A DNA stretch of 64,000 nt from NCBI RefSeq assembly GCF_018446385.1, contig NC_056003.1, positions 20,085,198 to 20,149,197 of the forward strand. The letters run 5' to 3'. This document shows, piece after piece, positions 54,677-64,000 of the stretch (position 1 is its first letter; each line of letters begins with the position of its first letter). The translations under genes and the position numbers were made by a program. The notes beneath the pieces were generated by a model. The model saw only the letters and a program-made list of their open reading frames with translations. It had not been told where the DNA came from and did not search any database. Source of the DNA: Zingiber officinale (Eukaryota; Streptophyta; Magnoliopsida; Zingiberales; Zingiberaceae).

Positions 54677-56990
54677 GCAATCTCCCCCTTTTTGATGCTT
54701 GACAATATCTTTTAGTTAGGCTAATACATAGCTTCAACTTCTTCTTCATGTCAAAGCATGAATGAGGGTTTTCCTTCATTCTCTCCTTTTCCTAGAGGGT
54801 AAATTCCCCATTTGGGTAATAAAGGCCTAACTTAAACGCTACAATCTTCCCAATTTTTATGTTTGACAATATCTTTAAGTTAGGCAAATTCATAGCCTTA
54901 ACTTTTTCTTCATGCTAAACAATGAATGAGGGTTTTACTTCATTCTCTCCCTTTCCTAGAGAGAAAACTCCCCCTTTGAGTAATGAAAGACTAACTTAAA
55001 CCCTACATTCTCCCCGTTTCGCACACATAAAAAACTCTCCTCCTGAAGAGTTATCTATACGTTATTCATAACCTCACAATGAAGGTCACATACCCTTCAT
55101 TTTCTCCAATACTCACCCTTGAGCATTAACCTACTTCACAATGCTCATCCTAGAGCATTCACACTCAAACAATGAAGATATCCAATCTTCCATTGTTTTC
55201 CAATGCTCAACCTTGAGCATTCATCATAATGAAGGTTTTACAACCTTCCATGGTTTCAAAGATTATTTTCATGTCTTTAAGGAGTAGCTCCCCCTCAAAA
55301 CATGTTCTAAATTTCTATCATTGTACCAACAATAACTTAAAATTTCTAAAACTTTAGAAAACCCAAAGTTTGAAGTTTTGAGATTTAAAATCCAATAATG
55401 AAACTAAACCTCATCCCAAACTTTAACTTAGTCTTCTTTAACCAATTCACTCTTGTTTTCTTCAAGAAAACTACCCTTAAATTTATATAAATATATTTCA
55501 AAGGGTTAGGAATGGTTAATATGACTAAAAATAGCTTAATGGGCTGAAATCAGATATTTACAGTCAAAATCAGCCTTTTAATCGATTGAAGTAATTCAAT
55601 TGATCCACTGATCGATTCTACGAGCTTATGTTCATAGAAATGCCCTTGAATCGATCACTTGATCGATCCAGCTAGGGTCAATCGATTGACTGATCGATTC
55701 CGTGAGCTTTTGCTCATGAGAAAATCCAATTCAATCAATCGGTCGATCGATCGAACTCTCCCAATCGATCGGCTGATCGATTGGATTTCTGATTTCTTGA
55801 AATCAAATTTCAATCAAAATTCAAAAATGCATCAATAATTCTACAAAATTTTAAAAATCATGAAAATTCTTGTAGATATTATTTAAGACATATACTATCA
55901 AGAAAAAATAATTTTCTAAGAAAATAATTCCTATTTTCAAAGATTGACACAAAATTTAAAACTCTTGAGAACTTCAATGATTCTCTCTAGTTTGTGCCAA
56001 ACTTTTCAATGATGATTACTATAAAAAGATAGTCTATACCAAGGTTTTCCAAAAATATTTTGAAATGATTTTCAAAATCAGTTTCTAACCATGTTCTTTT
56101 GGCTAAATGCATATGACTTGTACATTAGCTTTCCCAATGATTAGATAACGTATAACTATGTGTTTTGATAAAGCTAAAACTCAAATGGATGCACTAATCA
56201 ACATCTTGAGTCTAGTTCATTATCCTAACATCTCACTTATATTTAATGTGCACTAAAACACATACAAGTTATCTTATAGTCTTTGTGAGATGTAGACATT
56301 GACTTTGCCCTAAACTAAGGGATCATGCATATCTATCTAGGCATTGTAATCTTGATCATCCACCTAGGATGTCACTTGTTGATAAGCTCCCTTACCACAC
56401 TTGTTGGTAAATGCCATTGTTCTTAATTACAAGAAACTTTAAAAATAATGCATGATGACTTATGACATATATTAAAATGAGTAATTTTTTAAAGAAAGAT
56501 ATATTATAGCTAAATGATATGTGTATGACATGACATGATATTTTTGTTGTATTTTTCATAATAAAATGAATATGAAATATGATGTCATGGCATATGATGG
56601 GTAAACAATCATGGTAATTTAGTATAAATAAATGTACCTAGATTATCTATCTAAGTATATCTAGATCTTTACTAACTTAGAATTAATCCTAGATTGCCCT
56701 CATTTTCCTAAGAAAATGTCAAACTTCCAACTTGGCATTTCTTGACTCTTTCCTATTTGTGCCAATTTAAATTAAGTCTAATCCCTCAAAGTTTGGCACA
56801 TTTTACTCATTCAGGGAGTAATCAATTAATTCATTTCATTTTCAAGGTGTAATAATACCTTGAAAATGACTTCCAAGTATCAACTTTTTTAAGGTTAGGC
56901 TAACCATCATTCCAATTAAAGTTAACACTCTCTATACCCATCTAGGGTGTAGCGAATATACTCTTAGGAAAAATCTATTAGTGCTCCTTG
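54677..56990 (-). mobile_element. Element E, 3' internal non-coding region
   Basis: The polypurine tract AAAAAGGGGGAGATTGC lies at 54694-54678. Next to it is a tandem duplication of about 165 bp (54690-54850 and 54855-55015, both with ATGAATGAGGGTTTT) and short repeats of CAATGCTCAACCTTGAGCAT type (55080-55230). An ATCGAT cluster follows at 55578-55790. The remainder is AT-rich, with no pol motif. A Sirevirus normally has pol here, so E looks pol-less. Confidence 0.7.
55578..55790 (-). repeat. ATCGAT cluster inside element E
   Basis: TAATCGATTGAA, GATCGATTC, AATCGATC, CAATCGATTGAC and GGTCGATCGATCG-type words occur eight or more times in about 210 bp. It is the same palindrome as in the E LTR, located in the internal domain about 900 bp from the polypurine tract. 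Confidence 0.85.
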
Positions 56991-57224
56991 AGTGCTCTAG
57001 GTATTCACTAGGATAACTTCCCTAGTCACCTTCCTAATGACCTTCCTAGGCTTCTTAGAAGCCTTAGTCATGCTCCTCTCCTCTAAGTCAACTCTAGGGA
57101 TAGCTTCCCTTGTGACCTTCCTAGTGACTTTCTTAGACTTCTTTAAAGCCTTAGTCACATTGGTCTTCTCAAAGATACTTCTAGGGATCACTTCTCTTGT
57201 ATTTTTGACTTGACCCCTAGATCT
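56991..57224 (-). pseudogene. gag C-terminal part of element E, second piece
   Basis: The frame reads SRGQVKNTREVIPRSIFEKT, NVTKALKKSKKVTRKVTREA and a near-repeat of it, ending ILVNT and a stop. It is a basic, repetitive tail (KVTRKVTREAIPR twice) that continues the coding seen at 63346-63759 on the far side of D. The Lys/Arg-rich character suits a nucleic-acid-binding gag end. Element D (TSD GATCT) splits it. Confidence 0.65.
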
Positions 57225-57649
57225 TGTTGGACCCCGTGGTAGTTTTGATGTGATCAACCAAGTTGGTTAGGTCCTGCTTTGTGTTTGATCCCTGTGTCTA
57301 AGTGTGCAGGAGCTTAGGAGTACGGGAAGTTGTGCGAAAGACGCAGCTAGCGAGAAGGATGGCACGGGAAGGGAGCCGACGGGCTCGGTTCGTCCGAAAG
57401 ATGAGAGAGATGTGGAAGAGTACACCGGTGGGTGAGAAGAACGTGCACGGCGTTCGAGGGATGTTAAGCCGGGGAGGAAGACTGCTCGAGGAAGGCCGGA
57501 AATTGGGTTCGGGTGAGCCCTATTTCGGTTGGCCGAAATCACCCAATCGCATGGAGCTACGGAAGTCAAAGAAAGGCGAAAGGATGCTGGAAGTAGAGCT
57601 TAAGGCGCCTCAAGCCAGTATTGGAGGCGCCTCCATCTGCCTTGGAGGC

Positions 57650-59780
57650 TGATGTGCGTAGGTTATATACACTTTTATGCATGTCTTGACGCACATCTAC
57701 TTGTATTTCATTGGCATAATCTATGTTTATTATACCCTATTTCATTGTAATGTCATACTTCCATTATATTTTGTTCGGAGATCTGCTCTTTGCTTGTTTT
57801 GATTGATAGGACGCTATTTGGAGCAAAAATGGAGCTAAAACGCACACGGGAGCAACTCCAGAAGAATTCATGCTTGGGCCGTGTATGCCACACGGCCGTG
57901 TGGCCATATCATGCCTTGGTCGTGCCAAATGGCACGGCCGTGCTCCAGCACCAAATTTAAAGAAGGTGTCGTGTGTCCCACACGGCCGTGCTAGGCTTCC
58001 TGTGGCCAAGCAACACACGGCCGTGCCAAATGGCACGGCCGTGCCAAGTTTCCAGAGGAGAGAAAGGCCACGGCTGTGTGAATCCACACGGCCGTGTGGC
58101 CTTGGCAGAGAAGAAAAATGCCACGGCCGTGTGTGCCACACGGCCATGTGACTCAACCAGAGAAGAAGCCATGTGAGGCCGTGTGGATCTCACACGGCCG
58201 TGTAACGAAGAACACGGGTCATGCCACGCCAAAACAGAGCTGTGCTGAATTCTGGGCAGACTGCAGACCGTTCGTAAAACGGCCATAACTTTGCGCTCGG
58301 TTGGAGTTTTTGGATGATTTTTATACCAAAACGTAGCAGACTTCAATATCTACAACTTTGCTTCAGGTCCAACAGAGAGGGAGACTTGTCTACCCGTGCT
58401 AAATGGCACGGCCGTGCCTGGTTCAACTGGACCTCCGCCCAGACCGCAGACCAAACTTTGAACCACCATAACTTTTGGTTCGGTTGGAGCTAGGGCTCTA
58501 TCCAAGTATCAGATTGAAGATAATTTCAAGATCTACAACTTTGGTGCAGGGTGAATCACGAGAAAACCTGATTTAGTTGGTGAAAACCCTGGTTTACCGG
58601 ACCCCTATTTTCCTGATTTTCCTGGGCAGCTTGGAGGAAGTATAAAAGGGTCAAGATCCTCATTCTTTGACTCATCTTGGGAGATTTTGGATCTGGGACT
58701 TCATCCCTCTCCTTGGGGAAAGGGTTCTCCCCTTAGGGGGAAACCCTAGAGCTCCATTCTTCTCCATCCCTTGGTGATCTATCCATCTCCGGAGCGAGGA
58801 GGCATCCCCAAGACATCGGAATCATCGGCAAGCATCTCTTCTTCCCCTTCTTCTCAAATCTAGGGTTGTAAATATGCTTTTCTATATGTTTTGGGGATGT
58901 TCTTCCTTAGCAATGGAGTAGATCTCTAGATCTAGGATGTAGGGAGTATTTGTGATGTGATGAATGATGTAAAACTATGCAGATTTTTGCCATGATTCTA
59001 TTCAATGACTTGTTGATGCATTGTTCTTGTTTGATGTAATGTGATTGTATGCAAACTCTTGTGGATTTGTCAATTCCCTATTTCTATGATGTTGCCCTAT
59101 TTGTATCAATTAAATCTTGAATGTATTGTTGTGATTTGGACCTAATTCACATTCTTGATTAATTGTTTGAATGTCTTGTGGATCTTGTAGAGATTATCTC
59201 TCACTCGATTTTCCGAGGGAAGCACGCGTAAGGTGAAAGCCCGTGTAAGGACGTTTGACGGATGAGCTTTAGGAGGGAAATAGGATAATTCAAGAGGGTA
59301 GGATAGATTTATGCATTAATCTTTATATCTTATGGGTTGAGAGGTAATGATTTCTATGTTGATTTTTCGAGGGATATTCGTGACAGGAACATGCCCGTGT
59401 AAGGACAACATAGGCTCATATCTAATTGATCGCATTTAGGTATAGATTTCAGTCCTAGGTCAGTTCTCTATTGCAAGAGAGAACCGACAACCTTCTACAA
59501 ATGGTGGATAATTGAGAAATAAGATTTGGTAGATCATTTACATTGAACATCACAAAGAAACCGAAATCCTAGTATCTATTCCCCTCCATTCACTACGCTC
59601 ATTCTCTCCCTCTTTACTCTCTTTCTTTTCTCTTCTATTTCTTATCCTAATATTACCACTTTTTGATTGTCTAGATAATTCGCCATGCGAAGTTAACTAG
59701 TGCTTAATCAACAGTCCCTGTGGATACAATAATCTTTTATATTACTAACGACGTAACCGTACACTTGCGGTGACATAACA
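57650..59780 (+). mobile_element. Solo LTR of a gypsy-type element (Tat/Athila/Ogre-like end)
   Basis: It starts TGATGTGCGTAGG and ends GTGACATAACA, flanked by a perfect 5-bp duplication GAGGC (57645-57649 and 59781-59785). The 3' LTR of D lacks this insert, which confirms it. The phrase GTCCCTGTGGATACAATAAT then TACACTTGCGG near the end is typical of long gypsy LTRs. It contains the CGGCCG array (57885-58205), TATAAAAGGG at 58641-58650, and a GC-to-AT graded leader. No internal domain remains, as expected after LTR-LTR recombination. Confidence 0.92.
57885..58415 (+). promoter_or_regulatory. CACGGCCGTG palindrome array in the solo LTR
   Basis: About nine exact CGGCCG cores, mainly in CACACGGCCGTGTGG or GGCACGGCCGTGCC, lie between 57888 and 58200, with one more at about 58408. 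Several near copies (CACGGCTGTG, CACGGCCATG) show single changes. TATA follows at 58641. Confidence 0.88.
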
Positions 59781-60336
59781 GAGGCGCCTCAAGGTTGAAG
59801 GCGCCTTCAGTCTTGATGAAGGCGCCTGCAACTGGTCAAAAGTGACCGTTTGCACTGCGGATAAAGTTTTATCCGCCCACTCGATGGAGGCGCCTTGGAC
59901 CTCTGTTGGAGGCGCCTCGGACCCTGGAGATCAGATTTCCAAAGGTTATTTAAAGGCCCCTGGAACTAGGAATTCAACATCTATTGAGTATTCAACTCTG
60001 TAACAACTTCCTTGCAATAGTTCTGAGCCGTTAGTGTGTAAAAGGCTTCTCCGCCTTCAGCAAAGGAGTTCTTCTACTGCCCTTTTCTTACTGCCCTGGA
60101 TTAACAACTCTCTTGGTTGTAACCAGGTTAAATTCTTGTCTTCTTGTTTCTTTATTGCTTCATTATTTTATTTACTATTACAATATTTGAGTTGAAAGTA
60201 CGTGGAGGGTATAGTTTTATTTTTTCAGAAGCAATTCACCCTCCCTCTTGCCGGCCTCCGCTGCACCTACAATTGGTATCAGAGCTAGATCGCCTCAGAA
60301 GGACTAATCGTCGACTGAAGCACAACGATCAAGACG

Positions 60337-61770
60337 ATGGCCGGAGCGAATATTCATCCCCCGAAGTTCGACGGAGACTTCGCGACGTGGAAACGCCGGA
60401 TGCAGGTATTCTTTAAAACCGACTTCGATATTTTACTAACTATGAAATATGGTTTTGAAGTTCCGAAAGACAAAGAAGAGCATCAGTGGAGCAAGAAAGA
60501 GCAAGCCGAATTTGTCGCCAACGGAAAGCCAGAGTACCACCTGCTTAGCGTGCTGCCACCACAAGAGGTAAGTCGGATCGGAAGCTACAACTCCGTGAAA
60601 GACCTCTAGGAAAAATTCCTGGAGCTTCACGAAGGTACCTCGGAAGCTAAGCTAGCGAGGCGCGACATCCTCCGGATTAACCAAGGCGATAAGGTAGCGC
60701 AACTCCAAGCAAGGATCAAAGAGCTTATCACGCAACTAACCAATCTTGGAGAAGAAGTGACGAATCGGGACTCAATCCTGTACGCGCTCAACGCCTTCCC
60801 CAAAACTCCAGAATGTGCGTCCTTAGTAGATGCATATTACATCTCTAAGGACTTCGAGGTAATTACTTTAGAAAATTTATTTTCTATTTTTGAACTTCAC
60901 GAATCTCGAGTTGCAGAGCCCAATGGAGTAGAGAAGACTAGTCAGAACATTGCCTTAAAGGCAAAAACAAACGATTCTGACTCTGAAGTCTCGATCAACG
61001 AATCCGAAGCTACATTAATGGTAAGACGATTTAATAAGTTTTTTAAATCTAAAAAAATTAGATCGTAGAAGCATGACCGAAAAAGGAGAACGGTTCGTTG
61101 CTACAACTGCAATGAAGAAGGGAACATCAAGGATGACTGCCCGAAATTAAAGAGCAAGCAGAAAGAAAAGGAAAAGGTCAAGTACAAGAAGTCAGAATCC
61201 TCCAAGCACAAGAACCTGAAAGCCACTTGGTCAGATTCGTCGTCTTCCGAATCAGACATTGAAGCCTTCTTGGGGTTAGCGCTAATGGCTAACCATCAGA
61301 TAGAAGAAGAGTCAAGCTCAGAGATGAGCATAGATGAAGGGGGAGAAACATCAGAAGAGGAAAGCTGCAATGAAGGGGGAGCCTCACCAAGTCAGGAAAG
61401 TAAGGTACGTAATCTAACCCCGACTCAGTCTTTTCGCTTTATTAAGTCTCTTTCTAAAGACTTATTCAAATTAGAAAAAGAAAATGCTGAATTGAAATTG
61501 AAATTAGCAAAAGCATGTCCACTTGAGATGTACGATAATCTAAAATCAGAAAATGATAATCTAAAATTAGAAATTAAAAATTTAAAAACTTATGCATGCT
61601 TAAATAGATTTCCAAAATCAAAAATAAAGTTATATGGAAAATTAAACTGGTATATAAGAAAACATCAGGGCCAACCTAGAAGAATACCTAAAGGATATGT
61701 ACCCCCTAAGTTTTTAACCAACCCTGTAGGAAGGAACCTCTATTGGGTTCCAAAATCTGTGCTAAATTAA
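60337..61770 (+). pseudogene. gag of element D, two in-frame stops
   Basis: ATG at 60337 (MAGANIHPPKFDGDFATWKR) opens a 477-codon frame interrupted only by TAG at 60607-60609 and TAG at 61066-61068. In order it has a gag N-domain with FDGDFATWKRRMQVF, the UBN2-like core (KLARRDILRINQGDKVAQLQ), a zinc knuckle CYNCNEEGNIKDDC in which Asn replaces the usual His, acidic Ser/Glu-rich stretches (SDSSSSESDIE, EESSSEMSIDEGGETSEEES), and a coiled-coil-like segment LEKENAELKLKLAKA. It ends PKSVLN. Length and order fit Sirevirus gag. The frame is otherwise open, so inactivation is recent. Confidence 0.9.
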
Positions 61771-62412
61771 TTTTTTTTGGCTTCAGTAAGAAAATTAAAC
61801 TTTGAGTTTCTTTATAGAAGCTTTGTCTAAGCAAGTGGTTGTTGCACCAATAACCAAGAAAGTCTAATGCCTCGCCACGACCTGGAAGTCGAAATATCAA
61901 AATAAAAATATTTAATTAACTTTCTGATAAAAGCATTAAAAATAGAATTAAATAATGCTTTGAAAGTTTTTTTTAAACATTCTTTTTGGAAAACTCTAAA
62001 AATTAATTTTGACTTAGAAATTCATTTTACTTAAAAAAAAATTTCTGGAAAATACTGAAAATTCATTTTGACTTAGAAATTTTTTTTAAAAAAAAATTCT
62101 AAAAAGTCATTTAACTTAGAATTGTTTTTTGAATAATTCAAAAATTCATATTGCTCAGAAATTTTTTATTTGCTAAATACTTTCTAAAATACTCTCTTAT
62201 TATTACCCCGTTTTTGATGTGATCAAAGGAGGAGAGAAAAGTCCAAGTTCAGGGGGAGAGAAGAGAATTTTTTAATTTTTAAATATTTTTTTAATTAATT
62301 AGTTGCAATTTTTTTTATTGCAAATTTGTGCTTAACATGTTAGTTTAGTTACTTTTTGTCTATTTTTACCCTAACTTGAACTTGGGTTGATGCACATCAA
62401 AAAGGGAGAGAT
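61771..62412 (+). mobile_element. Element D, internal 3' non-coding end
   Basis: AT-rich DNA with repeated AAAATTCATTTTGACTTAGA-like units (61990-62150), a purine block GTTCAGGGGGAGAGAAGAGA (62248-62270), and the polypurine tract before 62413. No pol was seen. Confidence 0.75.
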
Positions 62413-63341
62413 TGTTGGACCCCGTGGTAGTTTTGATGTGATCAACCAAGTTGGTTAGGTCCTGCTTTGTGTTTGATCCCTGTGTCTGAGTGTGCAGGAG
62501 CTTAAGAGCACAGGAAGTCGAGCGGAAGACACAGCTAGCGAGAAGGACGGCACGGGAAGGGAGTTGATGAGCTCGGTGCGTCCGAAGGATGCGAGAGCTG
62601 CGAAAGAGTACACCGGTGGGCAAGAAAAACGTGCGTGGCATTCGAGGGACGTTAAGCTGGGGAGGAAAACTGCTCGAGGAAGGCCGGAAATTGGGTTCGG
62701 GTGAGCCCTATTTCGGTTGGCCGAAATCACCCAATCGCATGGAGCTATGGAAGTCAAAGCAAGGCGAAAGGATGCTGGAAGTAGAGCTTAAGGCGCGCCT
62801 CAAGCCAGTACTGGAGGCGCCTCCACCTTGGAGGCGCCTCCATCTGCCTTGGAGGCACCTCAAGCTTGAAGGCGCCTTCAATCTTGATGAAGGCGCCTTC
62901 AACTAGTCAAAAGTGATCGTTTGCGCTGCGGATAAAGTTTTATCCGCCCACTCGATGGAGGAGCCTTGGACTCCTGTTGGAGGCGCCTCGGACCCTCGAG
63001 ATCAAATTTCCAGAGGCTATTTAAAGGCCCCTGGAACTAGGAATTCAACATCAATTGAGTATTCAACTCTGTAACATTTCCTAGCAATAGTTCTGAGCCG
63101 TTAGTGTGTAAAAGGCTTCTCCACTTTCAGCAAAGGAGATCTTCTACTGCGCTTTTCTTACTGCCCTGGATTAACAACCCTCTTGGTTGTAACCAAGTTA
63201 AATTCCTGTCTTCTTGTTTCTTTATTGCTTCATTATTTTATTTACTATTGCACTATTTGAGTTGAAAGTACGAGGAGGGTATAGTTTTAATTTTTCAGAA
63301 GCAATTCATCCCCCCTCTTGCCGCCCTCCGCTGCACCTACA
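62413..63341 (+). repeat. 3' LTR of element D
   Basis: The LTR is 929 bp. GAGGCGCCTC words (62790-62995) precede TATTTAAA at 63018-63025. It differs from the 5' copy by substitutions, an extra GGAGGCGCCTCCACCTT unit near 62812, and the absent solo LTR. Confidence 0.93.
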
Positions 63342-63346
63342 GATCT

Positions 63347-63759
63347 AGAGTTAGTTCCATAACTATATGGAGGTCTATGATAAGAAGACACATCTTTCTT
63401 AGCTTTAGGTTTGTATCCCAAACCTCTATGGCCATAGGATGACTCTTGCATTCCTAAACCTAGGTTGTGCTGATTTACCCCTTAAAGATAGTTTCCATTC
63501 ATTTTAGGGTCTTTTCCAATTTATCAAGCCTTGATCTCAAGGCTTGGTTTTCCATCCTTAAATCCTTAGATTTTGATTTTTCATTTGGTCCTTGAGCATT
63601 TCTATTTCTAGGCTTATATCTAAAATCCATAGAATTTTTACCGAGATTGTTATTTACCTTCCTAACCTTAGGTGAGGTGGTCCTGGCATGAAAGCTACAT
63701 ATTTTTCTTTAATCCTATCATGCATTCTATTTTCATGATAAATAGCATTAAAATGATAT
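63347..63759 (-). pseudogene. gag part of element E, first piece
   Basis: On the minus strand the frames show VRKVNNNLGKNSMDFRYKPR and LRMENQALRSRLDKLEKTLK (a coiled-coil-like segment ending in a stop), then MNGNYLQG, LGLGMQESSYGHRGLGYKP and KAKKDVSSYHRPPYSYGTNS. This resembles the middle and C-terminal part of Sirevirus gag. It continues at 57224-56991 after element D and is cut on its right by LTR G. Confidence 0.68.
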
Positions 63760-64000
63760 TGTTGGTTGGTCCTAGGAAGATCGTACCGGTTCCACTGTAC
63801 ACAAATTTTGTACAAGTGTCGAACCTTTCCTAAACAACCTATTGTGTTCTTTAGAAGTTAAATTAGGAATTGCAAACAGAACTTAACATTATTGATTCCA
63901 AATTTAACTTATCTGTTCTCAATGGTTTAGACACGGATCGCAAGCGGAACTTAACACTATTGATCCAAATCCACCTACGTTATAAATTTAATTAAATATT
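63760..64000 (+). mobile_element. Probable start of another LTR (G)
   Basis: TGTTGGTTGGTCCTAGGAAG begins abruptly inside the E gag region and is followed by a CCGGTTCC block and two related phrases (TGCAAACAGAACTTAACATT and CGCAAGCGGAACTTAACACT). It runs off the window, so neither the far end nor a target duplication can be checked. Confidence 0.45.

Larger units (their letters stand above)
57225..60269 (+). repeat. 5' LTR of element D (interrupted)
   Basis: The LTR parts 57225-57649 and 59781-60269 align with 62413-63341. Between them is a 2131-bp solo LTR. The promoter part has GAGGCGCCTC words and TATTTAAA at 59947-59954. Confidence 0.93.
57225..63341 (+). mobile_element. Sirevirus-like element D, gag-only
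   Basis: LTRs 57225-60269 (5', enlarged by a solo LTR) and 62413-63341 (3') both start TGTTGGACCCCGTGG and end GCTGCACCTACA. The target duplication GATCT (57220-57224 and 63342-63346) is perfect. Primer site TGGTATCAGAGC is at 60272-60283 and the polypurine tract AAAAAGGGAGAGAT at 62399-62412. The internal 2.1 kb codes for gag only, with no protease, integrase or RT, so it is non-autonomous. Confidence 0.95.

Noticed and set aside
57957..58346. Long open frames on both strands at 57764-58351
   Set aside because: They are produced by the CACGGCCGTG palindrome array, which lacks stops in several frames; the protein text is the repeat read in different phases.

Overview
This window is plant nuclear DNA made almost entirely of nested transposable elements. 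No intact host gene is visible. The evidence is plant-type LTR retrotransposons (Ty3/gypsy chromovirus, Ty1/copia, Sirevirus-like), initiator-tRNA-Met primer binding sites (TGGTATCAGAGC), CACTA DNA transposons, and captured pieces of plant genes. A large-genome monocot is likely and a Zingiberales-type genome is my guess; nothing here proves the species.

Layout, left to right. (1) 1-20439: a Sirevirus-like element H, whose left end lies off the window, carries two later insertions. The first is gypsy element A (337-7815), itself broken by an LTR (1-336) and by CACTA1 (546-4047, TSD AAG), which carries a polyamine oxidase gene fragment. The second is gypsy element B (9222-19635, TSD GGAGA). 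H itself sits in a rearranged copia element I (20440-about 22387) with an inverted segment. (2) 22388-24451: AT-rich DNA with no gene. (3) 24452-29812: decayed copia element K, with LTRs and a 670-bp tandem duplication of its integrase region. (4) 29813-31551: no gene recognised. (5) 31552-53254: an LTR (F) of a Sirevirus-like family, split by CACTA2 (31848-51562, TSD CTA). CACTA2 holds genomic fragments of an EBS/SHL-type BAH-PHD gene and of an STT3 oligosaccharyltransferase gene. It was later hit by non-coding LTR element C (32544-38016, TSD CATTG) and by gypsy element J (39140-50092). (6) 53255-64000: Sirevirus-like element E on the minus strand, interrupted by gag-only element D (57225-63341, TSD GATCT). 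D has a solo LTR (57650-59780, TSD GAGGC) in its 5' LTR. A further LTR (G) starts at 63760.

The only long uninterrupted catalytic ORFs are J integrase (41995-43338, all DDE residues present) and the reverse transcriptase of copia I. J, or relatives elsewhere, could have supplied enzymes in trans to B, whose LTRs are similar to each other while its interior is dead.

The most interesting signals are regulatory. At least six LTR types each carry an array of their own short palindrome (GTCGAC, ATCGAT, GGCGCC or CGGCCG cores) upstream of a TATA box. In H and E the same word recurs in the internal 3' non-coding domain. B and J carry repeated, hairpin-forming primer binding sites, and their LTRs contain a conserved intron-like segment. 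Two Pack-CACTA elements share subterminal AACCGTTGTC-type repeats.
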